Shown here: positions 33,673 to 42,308 of the stretch, in pieces
How positions within the stretch are numbered: the first letter of the stretch is position 1
How the letters are laid out: every line of letters begins with the position of its first letter
NCBI RefSeq assembly: GCF_004138205.1
Contig: NZ_RXNQ01000011.1
Coordinates: 310,001-374,000 of the forward strand
Origin: Pedobacter sp. SYP-B3415
GTDB lineage: Bacteria > Bacteroidota > Bacteroidia > Sphingobacteriales > Sphingobacteriaceae
DNA: 64,000 nucleotides
Direction: 5' to 3'
The notes under the pieces: generated by a model
The model's database searches: none
The model's input: only the letters and a program-made list of their open reading frames with translations
What the model was told of the DNA's origin: nothing
Program-made: the position numbers and the translations under genes

Positions 33673-34923
33673 ATGAATATCTTAAAATTTTTTACGGCAG
33701 GAAGTGTCGATGATGGCAAAAGCACCCTGATAGGCCGTATGTTATACGATACGGACTCTATCCTTGCCGATCAGCTGGAGGCGCTTCAAAGTTCAAACCG
33801 CAAGAATGACGACGGAACTATTGATCTGGCTATTCTGACAGATGGTTTGCGCGCCGAGCGCGAGCAGGGCATTACCATTGATGTTGCCTACAAATACTTT
33901 CAGACAGATAAACGCAAATTTATCATTGCAGACACGCCGGGACATATTCAATATACCCGGAATATGGTTACGGGTGCCTCGACGGCTACGCTGGCTATTA
34001 TTCTGATCGACGCAAGAAACGGCGTGGTCGAACAGACCATCAGGCATTCATACCTTGTATCGTTACTGGGTATAAAACACGTGGTAGTTTGCATCAATAA
34101 GATGGATATGGTCGATTACAGTGAAACTGTGTTTTCTGCAATTACCGACAAATACCGCATTCTTGCCGGGCAGCTGAACCTGAAAGATGTAACATTTATC
34201 CCTGTAAGCGCGCTCAAAGGCGATAACGTTGTGCAAAAATCTGAGCGGATGGTCTGGTACGGCGGCGAAAGCCTGCTGCATTTTCTTGAGACTGTTGAGA
34301 TTGAGGCTGATGATGATGTAAAGCTTTCCCGGTTTCCTGTACAGTGGGTTATCCGGCCGCAAACAGATGCGCTGCATGATTACCGCGGTTATGCCGGTCG
34401 CATTGCAGCCGGTAAGTTCCGTGTAAATGACCGGGTTACGGTACTGCCTGGCGGAAGCAGCTCGGTTATATCGAGGATAGAAATCTTCGATCAGCAGCCT
34501 GAAGAGGCACAGGCCGGACAGTCAGTTACCATTCACCTGAAGGATGATATTGACATCAGCCGTGGTGATCTTATCGTAAATGCTGAAAACCTGCCGCTTC
34601 AATCGAAAATGATCGAAGCCGATCTGTGCTGGATGGATACCCGGGCACTTGATCCCTCTCTTACCTATTTTCTTCAGCACAACAGCAAACTAACGCGTTG
34701 TAAAGTAAGTGAGATCATTTACAAGATAGACATCAACACCCTTGAAAAGCATAGTTCAGACGAGTTCCGTTTGAATGATATTGGCAGAGTGATATTGAAA
34801 ACTGCCGATGAACTGCCTTTCGACCTGTATGATGACAGCCGGGAAAACGGAGCCGCCATTCTGGTCGACAGCCGGAACAATCTTACAGTAGGCGCTGTAA
34901 TGTTCCGGGCCGATGTTGCCTGA
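33673..34923 (+). CDS. cysN: Sulfate adenylyltransferase subunit 1 (GTPase)
   Basis: A 416-residue EF-Tu-like GTPase: G1 GSVDDGKST at 10-18, switch EREQGITIDVAYKYF, G3 DTPGH, G4 NKMD, then two beta-barrel domains. GTP hydrolysis drives APS synthesis by CysD. It lacks a CysC (APS kinase) extension at the C-terminus, consistent with direct use of APS by the cluster-type CysH. It ends the operon; a terminator follows 23 bases after the stop. Confidence 0.95.
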   Translation: MNILKFFTAGSVDDGKSTLIGRMLYDTDSILADQLEALQSSNRKNDDGTIDLAILTDGLRAEREQGITIDVAYKYFQTDKRKFIIADTPGHIQYTRNMVTGASTATLAIILIDARNGVVEQTIRHSYLVSLLGIKHVVVCINKMDMVDYSETVFSAITDKYRILAGQLNLKDVTFIPVSALKGDNVVQKSERMVWYGGESLLHFLETVEIEADDDVKLSRFPVQWVIRPQTDALHDYRGYAGRIAAGKFRVNDRVTVLPGGSSSVISRIEIFDQQPEEAQAGQSVTIHLKDDIDISRGDLIVNAENLPLQSKMIEADLCWMDTRALDPSLTYFLQHNSKLTRCKVSEIIYKIDINTLEKHSSDEFRLNDIGRVILKTADELPFDLYDDSRENGAAILVDSRNNLTVGAVMFRADVA

Positions 34924-34946
34924 CCTTTATTGCTAACATGATAGTC

Positions 34947-34976
34947 AAGCCCGTTGCCTCAAGCACGGGCTTTTTT
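34947..34976 (+). terminator. Terminator of the sulfate assimilation operon
   Basis: AAGCCCGT (34947-34954) pairs with ACGGGCTT (34965-34972) around a 10-base loop, and the T-run continues to 34976. This is a standard intrinsic terminator. Confidence 0.85.
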
Positions 34977-34998
34977 GTTACGCAATCGTTTTCGTAAA
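34977..34998. promoter_or_regulatory. Predicted LacI-family operator (copy 1)
   Basis: A palindrome with outer half-sites GTTACG and CGTAAA around an AATCGTTT core. It differs at only two positions from the copy before the uronate genes at 42192. The centred CG inside inverted arms is typical of LacI/GalR operators. It lies immediately after the cysN terminator and upstream of the DUF1080 gene. The LacI protein encoded at 47088-48158 is the natural candidate to bind it. Confidence 0.65.
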
Positions 34999-35030
34999 TT
35001 TTTCGTGTATTTCTGGCAGGCAGGGATATA

Positions 35031-35045
35031 TTTTCTTAAAATTGA
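35031..35045 (+). promoter_or_regulatory. Shared promoter-like box (copy 1)
   Basis: TTTTCTTAAAATTGA occurs here and again at 42248, about the same distance (54 and 56 bases) downstream of the operator start. TAAAATTG within it is one mismatch from the TAnnTTTG box, so it is probably the -7 region of the promoter. Confidence 0.5.
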
Positions 35046-35105
35046 TTTAGCTAACCGCACACAAATAACCAGATATAAACTGAATATTTAAACCAATTCG
35101 AATAT

Positions 35106-36467
35106 ATGAAAATGAGATTCCTGTTACCCTGTCTTTTCCTTGCCGTTGTTTCGCAGGCTACTGCTTACGGGCAGAGCAGCCGTGGCTGGGTGAACCTGTT
35201 TAACGGTAAAGACCTGTCGGGATGGAAGCAGCTTAACGGCAAAGCAAAGTATGAAGTAAAGAACGGAGAAATCGTGGGAACAACTGTTGCCGGCGAGCCA
35301 AACTCTTTTCTGGCAACGCAGAAAAATTACGGTGATTTTGTACTGGAGCTCGAACTGTTCGTTGATCCGGCAATGAATTCGGGCATACAGTTCAGAAGTG
35401 AAAGCCGTACCGACTACCAGAACGGACGTGTTCATGGCTACCAGGCAGAAGTCGATCCATCTGCAAGAGCATGGAGCGGCGGTATTTATGATGAGGCGAG
35501 ACGCGGGTGGCTGTACCCTATGGAAATTAATCCGCTTGCAAAAAATGCCTTCAAAAATAATCAGTGGAATAAATACAAAATCGAATGTATTGGCAACCAG
35601 ATCCGGACCTGGCTGAACGGTGTGCCGACCGCCTGCCTCGTGGATGACAAAACCCCTGAGGGATTCATTGCCCTGCAGGTGCACTCAATTGGTAAAAACG
35701 ACCAGCCTGGCAAACAGATTCGCTGGCGCAATATCCGTATCCAGACCAGTGGTATCAAAGCAGCGCCGGCAGACCGCATCTTTGTTGTGAATACGATTCC
35801 GAACTACGTTTCGCCGCTTGAAAAAGCGCAGGGATTCAGCCTGCTCTGGGATGGTAAAACCACAAAAGGCTGGCGTGGAGCTTACAAAAAGACATTTCCT
35901 GCAAAGGGCTGGGCCATCGAAAACGGCGAACTGAGTGTTGTCAAAGCTGATGGCGGCGAGTCTACAAACGGCGGCGACATTGTAACCGAAAGCCAATATG
36001 CTGCATTTGAACTGAAGTTTGATTTCAGGCTTACGAAAGGCGCTAACAGCGGTGTGAAATATTTTGTTACCGAAAGTGAGGGAAACAAAGGCTCTGCTAT
36101 CGGGTTGGAATACCAGGTGCTTGACGACGAGGTACATCCTGATGCAAAACTCGGTCGCGATGGCAACCGCACCCTTGCGTCTGTATACGACCTGATCAAA
36201 TCAAAAAGACCTGCCAACGTTCTACGCCCCATCGGGGAATGGAACCAGGGCGTGCTGCGTGTGTTTCCTGACAAACGGGTAGAACACTGGCTGAATGGTC
36301 AAAAAGTTATCGAATACACACGCGGTTCTAAAGAATTTCTCGACCTTGTGGCCATCAGCAAGTACAAAAACTGGCCTAACTTCGGTATGGCACCGAAGGG
36401 CCACATTCTTCTTCAGGACCACGGCGATCGTGTCTCATTCAGAAGCTTGAAAATCAAGATGTTATAG
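35106..36467 (+). CDS. Secreted protein with two DUF1080 (3-keto-glycoside hydrolase-like) domains
   Basis: The 453-residue product has a signal peptide (cleavage near QATAYGQ, residue 24) and two tandem DUF1080 jelly-roll domains. The first begins [16 protein letters not shown] and the second [16 protein letters not shown]. Each contains the family's F-R-S/Y-Q-x-E or G-x-Y-Q-V segments ([30 protein letters not shown]). DUF1080 proteins include 3-keto-disaccharide hydrolases that act after Gfo/Idh-type oxidases, and such an oxidoreductase is the next gene. It is the first gene of the operator-controlled unit. Confidence 0.85.
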   Translation: MKMRFLLPCLFLAVVSQATAYGQSSRGWVNLFNGKDLSGWKQLNGKAKYEVKNGEIVGTTVAGEPNSFLATQKNYGDFVLELELFVDPAMNSGIQFRSESRTDYQNGRVHGYQAEVDPSARAWSGGIYDEARRGWLYPMEINPLAKNAFKNNQWNKYKIECIGNQIRTWLNGVPTACLVDDKTPEGFIALQVHSIGKNDQPGKQIRWRNIRIQTSGIKAAPADRIFVVNTIPNYVSPLEKAQGFSLLWDGKTTKGWRGAYKKTFPAKGWAIENGELSVVKADGGESTNGGDIVTESQYAAFELKFDFRLTKGANSGVKYFVTESEGNKGSAIGLEYQVLDDEVHPDAKLGRDGNRTLASVYDLIKSKRPANVLRPIGEWNQGVLRVFPDKRVEHWLNGQKVIEYTRGSKEFLDLVAISKYKNWPNFGMAPKGHILLQDHGDRVSFRSLKIKML

Positions 36468-36478
36468 TCGATAGTATT

Positions 36479-36515
36479 GCCCATGGTCTGTAGTATGAGA
36501 CTATAGTCCATGGGC
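36479..36515. repeat. Imperfect inverted repeat between the DUF1080 and Gfo/Idh genes
   Basis: Arms of 16 bases (GCCCATGGTCTGTAGT and ACTATAGTCCATGGGC) pair with one mismatch and one G-U around a 5-base loop. No T-run follows, so a terminator is less likely. Related ACTATAG/ACTATGG words recur near 11730 and 63874. It may be a dispersed intergenic repeat or an mRNA-processing hairpin. Confidence 0.6.
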
Positions 36516-36547
36516 TATGTCCGGGAACCTACCAAACAAAACCAAAT

Positions 36548-37906
36548 ATGTCAACAACAAGAAGAGATTTTATTAAAAAGTCGGCAATTGCAACTGCCGG
36601 AACATACCTTGGCGCCATGGGATTCAGCGCAAAAAGTTATGCAAACATTATCGGAGCCAACGACCGTGTCAGGGTAGGGGTGGTCGGTTTTTCAGACCGT
36701 TTTAAAGATACCCTGTTACCATGTTTTCTTCATCATAATAAAGAGCTGAACTTTGACATGGTGGCAGTTTCAGATTTGTGGAACTACAGGCGCGGACTGG
36801 GCGTAGACCACCTGAAGTCGAAGTTTGGCCATGACATCACTGCCTGTCGCAACAACGAAGAACTTTACAACCTGAAAGACCTTGATGCCGTAATTGTAAG
36901 CACAGCTGACTTTCAGCATGCCATGCATGCTATTGAGGCGGTGCAGGCAAAATGTGATGTTTATTGCGAGAAGCCTTTTGCCGAAACGATGGACGACAAC
37001 AAGGCCGCTCTTAAAGCGATCAAGGCATCTAAACAAATTGTACAGATTGGTTCACAGCGCCGAAGCGGTAACAATTACAAAGCGGCAGCGCAGTTTATCA
37101 AAGACGGGAAGTTTGGCGGAATCACCATGGTTGAGCTAAGCTGGAACGTAAATCAGCCGGGTCGCTGGCGCCGGCCGGCACTTGTTGAAAAGCTGAGAGA
37201 ACAGGATACAGACTGGAAACGTTTCCTGATCAACCGGCCGTTCGAAGCCTGGGATCCCCGTAAATACCTTGAATACCGGTTGTTCTGGCCTTATTCCTCT
37301 GGAATGCCGGGGCAATGGATGTCGCACCAGATCGATACCGTGCATTGGTTTACGGGTTTAAAACATCCGCGAAGTGTAACCGCGAACGGTGGCATCTATC
37401 AATGGAAAGACGGGCGCCGTAACTGGGATACGACAACTGCGGTATTTGACTATGGGCCGGAAAACGATATGCAGAATGGATTCCAGGTTGTTTTCACCTC
37501 ACGGATGCATAATGGTGATGAACGCCCTGCTGAAATCTATTATTCAAATGGCGGTGAGCTTAACCTGATTACCAACAAGATATCGCCAAAAGGAGGACTT
37601 ACTGCCAATGCGGCGAAAGCGATGAACATGCAGGCTAATTTATTGCCCGAGACCAGCTTACCGGGCCTTGCTACACCGGTAGCCGCATCTGCAAACACGG
37701 GTGGCGATGCCCTCAGCTCTGCTCACATGCGTAACTGGATGGAATGCATTCGTAGCCGTAAGGAGACAAACGCGCCTGTAGAAGCGGGGTATTACCATTC
37801 CATTGCCAATATCATGACCAATGCTGCTGTTCGTACCGGCGGTAAGGCAACTTTCGATGAAAAACGCCAGGAAGTCGTCGTAAACGGAAAAGTTTTTAAA
37901 TATTAG
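36548..37906 (+). CDS. Tat-exported Gfo/Idh/MocA-family oxidoreductase
   Basis: A 452-residue protein with a Tat signal (TTRRDFIKKSAIATAGTYLG; twin Arg at 5-6). A Rossmann domain follows (RVRVGVVGFSDR; VAVSDLWN; DAVIVSTADFQHAMHAIEAVQ; CDVYCEKPFAET), then a C-terminal beta-sheet domain with GMPGQWMSHQIDTVHWFTG. Proteins of this group oxidise or epimerise sugars with a tightly bound NAD in the periplasm. Beside DUF1080 it is a candidate 3-dehydrogenase that creates the keto-sugar for hydrolysis. Confidence 0.85.
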   Translation: MSTTRRDFIKKSAIATAGTYLGAMGFSAKSYANIIGANDRVRVGVVGFSDRFKDTLLPCFLHHNKELNFDMVAVSDLWNYRRGLGVDHLKSKFGHDITACRNNEELYNLKDLDAVIVSTADFQHAMHAIEAVQAKCDVYCEKPFAETMDDNKAALKAIKASKQIVQIGSQRRSGNNYKAAAQFIKDGKFGGITMVELSWNVNQPGRWRRPALVEKLREQDTDWKRFLINRPFEAWDPRKYLEYRLFWPYSSGMPGQWMSHQIDTVHWFTGLKHPRSVTANGGIYQWKDGRRNWDTTTAVFDYGPENDMQNGFQVVFTSRMHNGDERPAEIYYSNGGELNLITNKISPKGGLTANAAKAMNMQANLLPETSLPGLATPVAASANTGGDALSSAHMRNWMECIRSRKETNAPVEAGYYHSIANIMTNAAVRTGGKATFDEKRQEVVVNGKVFKY

Positions 37907-37926
37907 ATGGGACTAATCACAAAGCC

Positions 37927-39036
37927 ATGAAAAAATACCTGTTGTACCTGCTGTTGCCGTTCAGCCTCCAGGCAATCGCGCAGCAGTCTTCAGAACTTCC
38001 TAAATGGGCCTTCGGGCCCTTTGTTCGTCCTCAAGGGGTCAATCCGGTGATCTCACCAGACAGTACCACGAAATTTAATGATCCGATGACCGGGCAGCCT
38101 GTAGCCTGGCAGGCCAATGATACCTTCAACCCCGGTGCTGCCATTAAAGATGGCAAAATATATGTCCTGTACAGAGCAGAAGACAAATCAGGCATCCGTA
38201 TAGGCCACCGTACATCGAGACTCGGTCTTGCCGAAAGTGCTGACGGACTCAGCTTTACCCGCAGGCCTGAGCCTGTGCTTTTTCCCGGTGATGACGAACA
38301 GCGTGAATTTGAATGGAAAGGCGGTTGTGAGGATCCGAGAGTTAGCGTCACTTCAGATGGCACTTACCTGGTACTCTACACGCAGTGGAACAATAAAGTT
38401 CCGCGTATTGGTGCAGCCACAAGCAAAGACTTTATACACTGGAAAAAACACGGGCCGGTTTTCCGGCATGCGCACGGCGGCCGGTTTCATAACATCGCGT
38501 CAAAATCAGCATCTGTGCTAACCCGGGTTGTGGGCGGTAAACAGATTATGGCTAAATACAATGGGAAATACCTTATGTACTGGGGTGAACGCCATGTGTA
38601 TGCAGCAGTTTCCTCAGATCTTGTCAATTGGGAGCCGCTTGTCAATAAAGATGGCAGTCTTAAGATTCTGATGTCTCCCCGCAAAGGCTACTTTGACAGC
38701 GACCTCACCGAATGCGGTCCGCCGGCAATCTGGACAAATCAGGGCGTCGTGCTTTTGTACAACGGCAAAAATCTTGGTAATGAAAACGCCAGCCCGGATT
38801 TTCCGCGAAATACCTATACCGCAGGCCAGGCGCTTTTTGATGTGAAGGATCCTCTTAAATTTGTTTCACGCCTCGACAAGCCATTCTTTTTTCCGGTTGA
38901 AGACTTTGAAAAGAGTGGTCAATACCCCGCTGGGACAGTGTTTATCGAAGGCATGGTACTGAAAGACAAGAAATGGTACCTTTATTACGGCTGCGCCGAT
39001 TCGCGCGTAAGCGTGGCTGTTGCTGCGGCGAAATAA
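37927..39036 (+). CDS. Exported GH130-like glycosidase
   Basis: The 369-residue protein has a signal peptide (KKYLLYLLLPFSLQAIAQQ) and a five-bladed propeller pattern. GGCEDPRV at about 136-143 is the hallmark of GH130, and GRFHNIASKSA, YWGERHVYAA and VFIEGMVLKDKKWYLYYGCAD mark later blades. GH130 contains beta-mannoside phosphorylases, which are usually cytosolic, and hydrolases, some exported. Export here favours hydrolysis rather than phosphorolysis. It is 20 bases after the oxidoreductase gene, in the same unit. Substrate unknown. Confidence 0.75.
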   Translation: MKKYLLYLLLPFSLQAIAQQSSELPKWAFGPFVRPQGVNPVISPDSTTKFNDPMTGQPVAWQANDTFNPGAAIKDGKIYVLYRAEDKSGIRIGHRTSRLGLAESADGLSFTRRPEPVLFPGDDEQREFEWKGGCEDPRVSVTSDGTYLVLYTQWNNKVPRIGAATSKDFIHWKKHGPVFRHAHGGRFHNIASKSASVLTRVVGGKQIMAKYNGKYLMYWGERHVYAAVSSDLVNWEPLVNKDGSLKILMSPRKGYFDSDLTECGPPAIWTNQGVVLLYNGKNLGNENASPDFPRNTYTAGQALFDVKDPLKFVSRLDKPFFFPVEDFEKSGQYPAGTVFIEGMVLKDKKWYLYYGCADSRVSVAVAAAK

Positions 39037-39077
39037 TTTTCCGGCAGGTTGTTGCAATCGGCTGATCACGTAATCCT

Positions 39078-40481
39078 ATGAACATGAACAGGCATCTTTT
39101 AGGCTTTCTTCTTGTTGTGTTACCGGGAATGGCTTCTGCTCAGCTTTCGGTACAGGTGGATTCGGTTGTGAACGGTCTTACAGAGGCATATAACGCTGCC
39201 GGTTACCCCAAGCTTTATAACATGCTCAGCACAGGCTTCAGAAACAACGTGTCTGAGGCCAGTATAACTGCGTTTTTCAGTCAGAATATGCGGGCGCCCC
39301 TTGGCAGGATCGTTAGCTGGCGTTCTCTTCACCGACAGAACGACCAGTTTTTTTATAAGGCAAGATTTGAACACGGTATTCGCTCGCTTGTGATTTCGCT
39401 CGATCGGGAACGTAAAATCACATACATGATGTGGAAGCCGCTGAATAATGCCGGGAAGATATACACGAACAATCCGCAAGACAAGCCTTACCTGAAGACC
39501 GCCGATTCCCTGGTACGCGACTTCATGTCGTTTGCCGGTAATTCGGCTATGGCCATCGCCCTTGTTAATGACAGCAGATGTGACACATTGTATTACGGAT
39601 CGCCGGTACGTAACCAGGCTACACATGTGAACCCTGAAACCCTTTTCGAAATCGGGTCGATCAGCAAAACGTTTACAGGGGCAGTCCTTGCAGCTGCCCT
39701 GCGGTCCGGAAAGATCAGCCTGGACGAAGACATCAGGAAATATCTTCCCGGGAAGTTTCCAGGTCTGGAATTCAATGGGAAGCCGATCACCGTAAGGCAG
39801 CTTGCATCACATCGCTCCGGTTTACCGCGTATGCCTGCCAATTTTGAAAGCCAGGCGGGTTATTCGAGGTCTGATCCTTACCGTTCTTATAGCCGGACCG
39901 CCTTGCTGAATTATTTGTCTGATTTGAAACCAGACACGTTACCGGGTGTTCGGGAGTTGTACAGCAATCTCGGCATCGCGATTCTCGGCTTGGTATTGGA
40001 ATCTGCAATGAAAATGCCTGTTGATGAGCAGATCCGGACAGTTGTGCTATCACCTCTGGGTATGCAACATACTACCTTTGATGCAAACCAGGCCAGGGGC
40101 ACGAAAGCGGTCGGATATAATGGCCAGACGGGCGCTGCCACCAGCATGTGGACGATGAACGATTTTAATGCGGCGGGCGGACTGAAGTCGAACCTTCCCG
40201 ATATGGTAAGTTACGTGAAAGAAAATCTAAAGCCGCGTTTGGCTGTCTCCAGGCTCGCTCAGCAGCGTATAGCCGGGTCAGGGCTGCGCGGTTCAGGACT
40301 TTGCTGGATTATTGACGGCAGGCACGACCTCGTGTGGCACAACGGCGGCACGGCGGGCTTCAGCTCTTATCTCGGGTTTAAACCTGGCTCCGGCCGGGGT
40401 GTTGTTGTTTTGAGTAATTCAGACACGAATGTTGATGACCTGGCGAATCGTTTGCTTGCGTTGATACCTGAGCATCATTAG
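39078..40481 (+). CDS. Secreted serine hydrolase (beta-lactamase/DD-peptidase fold) with N-terminal DUF3887-like domain
   Basis: A 467-residue exported protein with a signal peptide ending at MASAQ. An N-terminal domain of about 100 residues resembles DUF3887, and a class C beta-lactamase-like catalytic domain follows with Ser194-Ile-Ser-Lys197 (SISK), YSN at about 295 and HNGGT near 422. Such proteins hydrolyse esters or amides, and true antibiotic resistance is rare among them. The gene ends convergent with the KDPG aldolase gene, overlapping by 3-4 bases. Confidence 0.85.
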   Translation: MNMNRHLLGFLLVVLPGMASAQLSVQVDSVVNGLTEAYNAAGYPKLYNMLSTGFRNNVSEASITAFFSQNMRAPLGRIVSWRSLHRQNDQFFYKARFEHGIRSLVISLDRERKITYMMWKPLNNAGKIYTNNPQDKPYLKTADSLVRDFMSFAGNSAMAIALVNDSRCDTLYYGSPVRNQATHVNPETLFEIGSISKTFTGAVLAAALRSGKISLDEDIRKYLPGKFPGLEFNGKPITVRQLASHRSGLPRMPANFESQAGYSRSDPYRSYSRTALLNYLSDLKPDTLPGVRELYSNLGIAILGLVLESAMKMPVDEQIRTVVLSPLGMQHTTFDANQARGTKAVGYNGQTGAATSMWTMNDFNAAGGLKSNLPDMVSYVKENLKPRLAVSRLAQQRIAGSGLRGSGLCWIIDGRHDLVWHNGGTAGFSSYLGFKPGSGRGVVVLSNSDTNVDDLANRLLALIPEHH

Positions 40482-41116
40482 CGCTGCAGGTAACTTAACA
40501 CGGTTCTGCATCGGTTTTCAAGTACCTCATATCCACCATCAAGATTGGCAAACAGTTTCGAACCTAGACCGACGGCACTCACACCGGCATCAAACCACCG
40601 CGTGATACTTTCTTCTGTGGGTTCGACTCCGCCGGTAGGCATAAACCTGAGCGATTTGAACAGTGGTTTTATGGCCTTCAGAAATCCCGGACCGAGCGTG
40701 TCTCCCGGAAAAAGTTTGACAAGCGATGCACCAAGATCTTCAGCCAGCGCTATTTCGGTGGGGGTCATGCAGCCTGGAATCCATAGTGACCCGGACTGCG
40801 CAGCAACCGCGGCCACTTCACGGTTCACAATCGGGCTAACAATAAAGTCGGCTCCAAGTTCGATAAAACGCTCTGCCTCTGCCGGTGTCTTGATGGTGCC
40901 TATACCCAGTTTAAGATCAGGCATTTCGGAAGCACGAAGTTTCAATAACGCAGAGAAGTTAGCTGCTGCGGCGTCTCCCCGGTTAGTAAATTCAAAAGTC
41001 CTGATGCCGCCGCGGTAGCAGGCGCGAACGGTATCTGCGCAGGTATCAGGATTGTCATGATAGTAAACCGGGATAACCGGAAGCTGAAGGATATGATCTA
41101 GCTGTGTAACTTGCAT
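40478..41116 (-). CDS. eda: KDPG/KHG aldolase
   Basis: ATG 41116 is chosen because longer versions overlap the kinase gene. The 212-residue product has the class I aldolase residues Glu42 (RTFEFTNRGD) and Lys134 in ASLVKLFPG (Schiff-base lysine), plus IPGCMTPTE and FMPTGGV. It cleaves 2-keto-3-deoxy-6-phosphogluconate into pyruvate and glyceraldehyde-3-phosphate, the last step of glucuronate degradation encoded around it. It lies 10 bases after the kinase gene on the same strand. Confidence 0.93.
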   Translation of the reverse strand: MQVTQLDHILQLPVIPVYYHDNPDTCADTVRACYRGGIRTFEFTNRGDAAAANFSALLKLRASEMPDLKLGIGTIKTPAEAERFIELGADFIVSPIVNREVAAVAAQSGSLWIPGCMTPTEIALAEDLGASLVKLFPGDTLGPGFLKAIKPLFKSLRFMPTGGVEPTEESITRWFDAGVSAVGLGSKLFANLDGGYEVLENRCRTVLSYLQR

Positions 41117-41126
41117 GGTCTGGTTG

Positions 41127-42122
41127 TTAAAGTGCACCGTTGCCGAAATCGCCGGCAACAAATAATTTCTGATAACCGGCGGCTGTAGCCAGGTTTATTG
41201 TTTCCTGACCGGTTTTCTGTTCGCACAGGGCGAAGAGTAATCCAGCCATGAAGGCGTCGCCGCTGCCAATGCGGTCTGTAACCGCGTTAGTTTCGTAAAC
41301 CGGCGAGAAAAAGTCTTCCCCATCGTGATGATAAGTGCCGTAAAAAAGGTTATGTGCGGGGTTGTCCATAAACCGGAATGTATAAGCAACGTGCCTGCAG
41401 TTGGGAAAGTTTTGCATAAGGGTTTTTGCCGACCCGGCAGCATGTACTTTGTAAGTTTCAGCGGGGGTGTCGCGGTTAAGCGAATCATCGACGGGGATAC
41501 CGAGCATTTTTGCAGCTGCCCAGATGTTACCCATTACTACATCACAGTATTCAACCAGCTCAGGCATTACATCGAGCGGTTCTTTGCCAAAGTTCCAGAG
41601 CCTGTTCCGGTAATTAAGGTCGACTGAAATGCTGAGACCCAGTTTTCGGGCTGCCTCAAGGGCTTCTTTGCAGACTGCTGCCATGTGCTCATTGAGTGCA
41701 GGGGTAAGGGCGGTCCAGTGAAACCTGGTGTAAGGTTTTAGAACCGTCTCCCAGTCTACCATTCCCGGCTGCAATTCAGAAAATGACGAATATTTGCGGT
41801 CATAAACAACTTCGCCTTTAGAAAGGCCATTGGCAGACAATAGGAAGTATTGCCCCAGGCGATCTCCTCCCAGCAAGGTAGCGGCCGTATCGACGCCGCG
41901 TTTCTCAAGTTCAGCCAGTGCCTGCCGGGCAAGAGCATTTTCAGGTACTCTTGACATGTAGGAACAGGGAACGCCCCACTGACCGAGCGAAGCAGCGGCA
42001 TTTGCTTCTGCACCGCCTACAAAAACCTTTGCGAGGTTGGAGCTATTGATAAAGGTATCGCCGGGTGAGCTGAACCGTAAGAGTAATTCTCCAAAAATTA
42101 AGATCCGTTCGTTCTGACTCAT
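41127..42122 (-). CDS. kdgK: 2-keto-3-deoxygluconate kinase (PfkB family)
   Basis: A start at ATG 42122 gives 331 residues. It is a PfkB-type sugar kinase with an N-terminal ILIFGELLLRFSSPGD, the glycine-rich FVGGAEANAAASLGQWG, and the ATP/catalytic signature DRIGSGDAFMAGLLFAL with the base Asp in GSGD. In this context it phosphorylates KDG to KDPG for the aldolase that follows. It is transcribed divergently from the uxuB-type gene across the operator region. Confidence 0.92.
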   Translation of the reverse strand: MSQNERILIFGELLLRFSSPGDTFINSSNLAKVFVGGAEANAAASLGQWGVPCSYMSRVPENALARQALAELEKRGVDTAATLLGGDRLGQYFLLSANGLSKGEVVYDRKYSSFSELQPGMVDWETVLKPYTRFHWTALTPALNEHMAAVCKEALEAARKLGLSISVDLNYRNRLWNFGKEPLDVMPELVEYCDVVMGNIWAAAKMLGIPVDDSLNRDTPAETYKVHAAGSAKTLMQNFPNCRHVAYTFRFMDNPAHNLFYGTYHHDGEDFFSPVYETNAVTDRIGSGDAFMAGLLFALCEQKTGQETINLATAAGYQKLFVAGDFGNGAL

Positions 42123-42191
42123 GCAAGCGTTATCTGGTGTGGCGTAAAATTGCCGAAATTGGCCGAAACGGTCAACGCTGCGCGTCAATTA

Positions 42192-42213
42192 TTTACGCAA
42201 ACGTTTTCGTAAA
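42192..42213. promoter_or_regulatory. Predicted LacI-family operator (copy 2)
   Basis: An almost perfect 22-base palindrome: TTTACG, one base, AAACGTTT, one base, CGTAAA. It sits between the divergent kdgK and uxuB-type genes, 69 bases from the former start and 95 from the latter, so it can serve both. It matches the site at 34977 except at two positions. Confidence 0.75.
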
Positions 42214-42247
42214 TATTTTAACGGGATGTTCGGTTTGCAGGAGATTA

Positions 42248-42262
42248 TTTTCTTAAAATTGA
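42248..42262 (+). promoter_or_regulatory. Shared promoter-like box (copy 2)
   Basis: This repeats TTTTCTTAAAATTGA from 35031. A TTTG at 42234 lies 16 bases before TAAAATTG and could be the -33 element. It is the probable promoter of the uxuB-uxuA-uxaC-transporter unit. Confidence 0.5.
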
Positions 42263-42308
42263 AACCAGTAACGGCTCAATCCGCTGCGAAAAACCAAATA
42301 TTAGCTGA

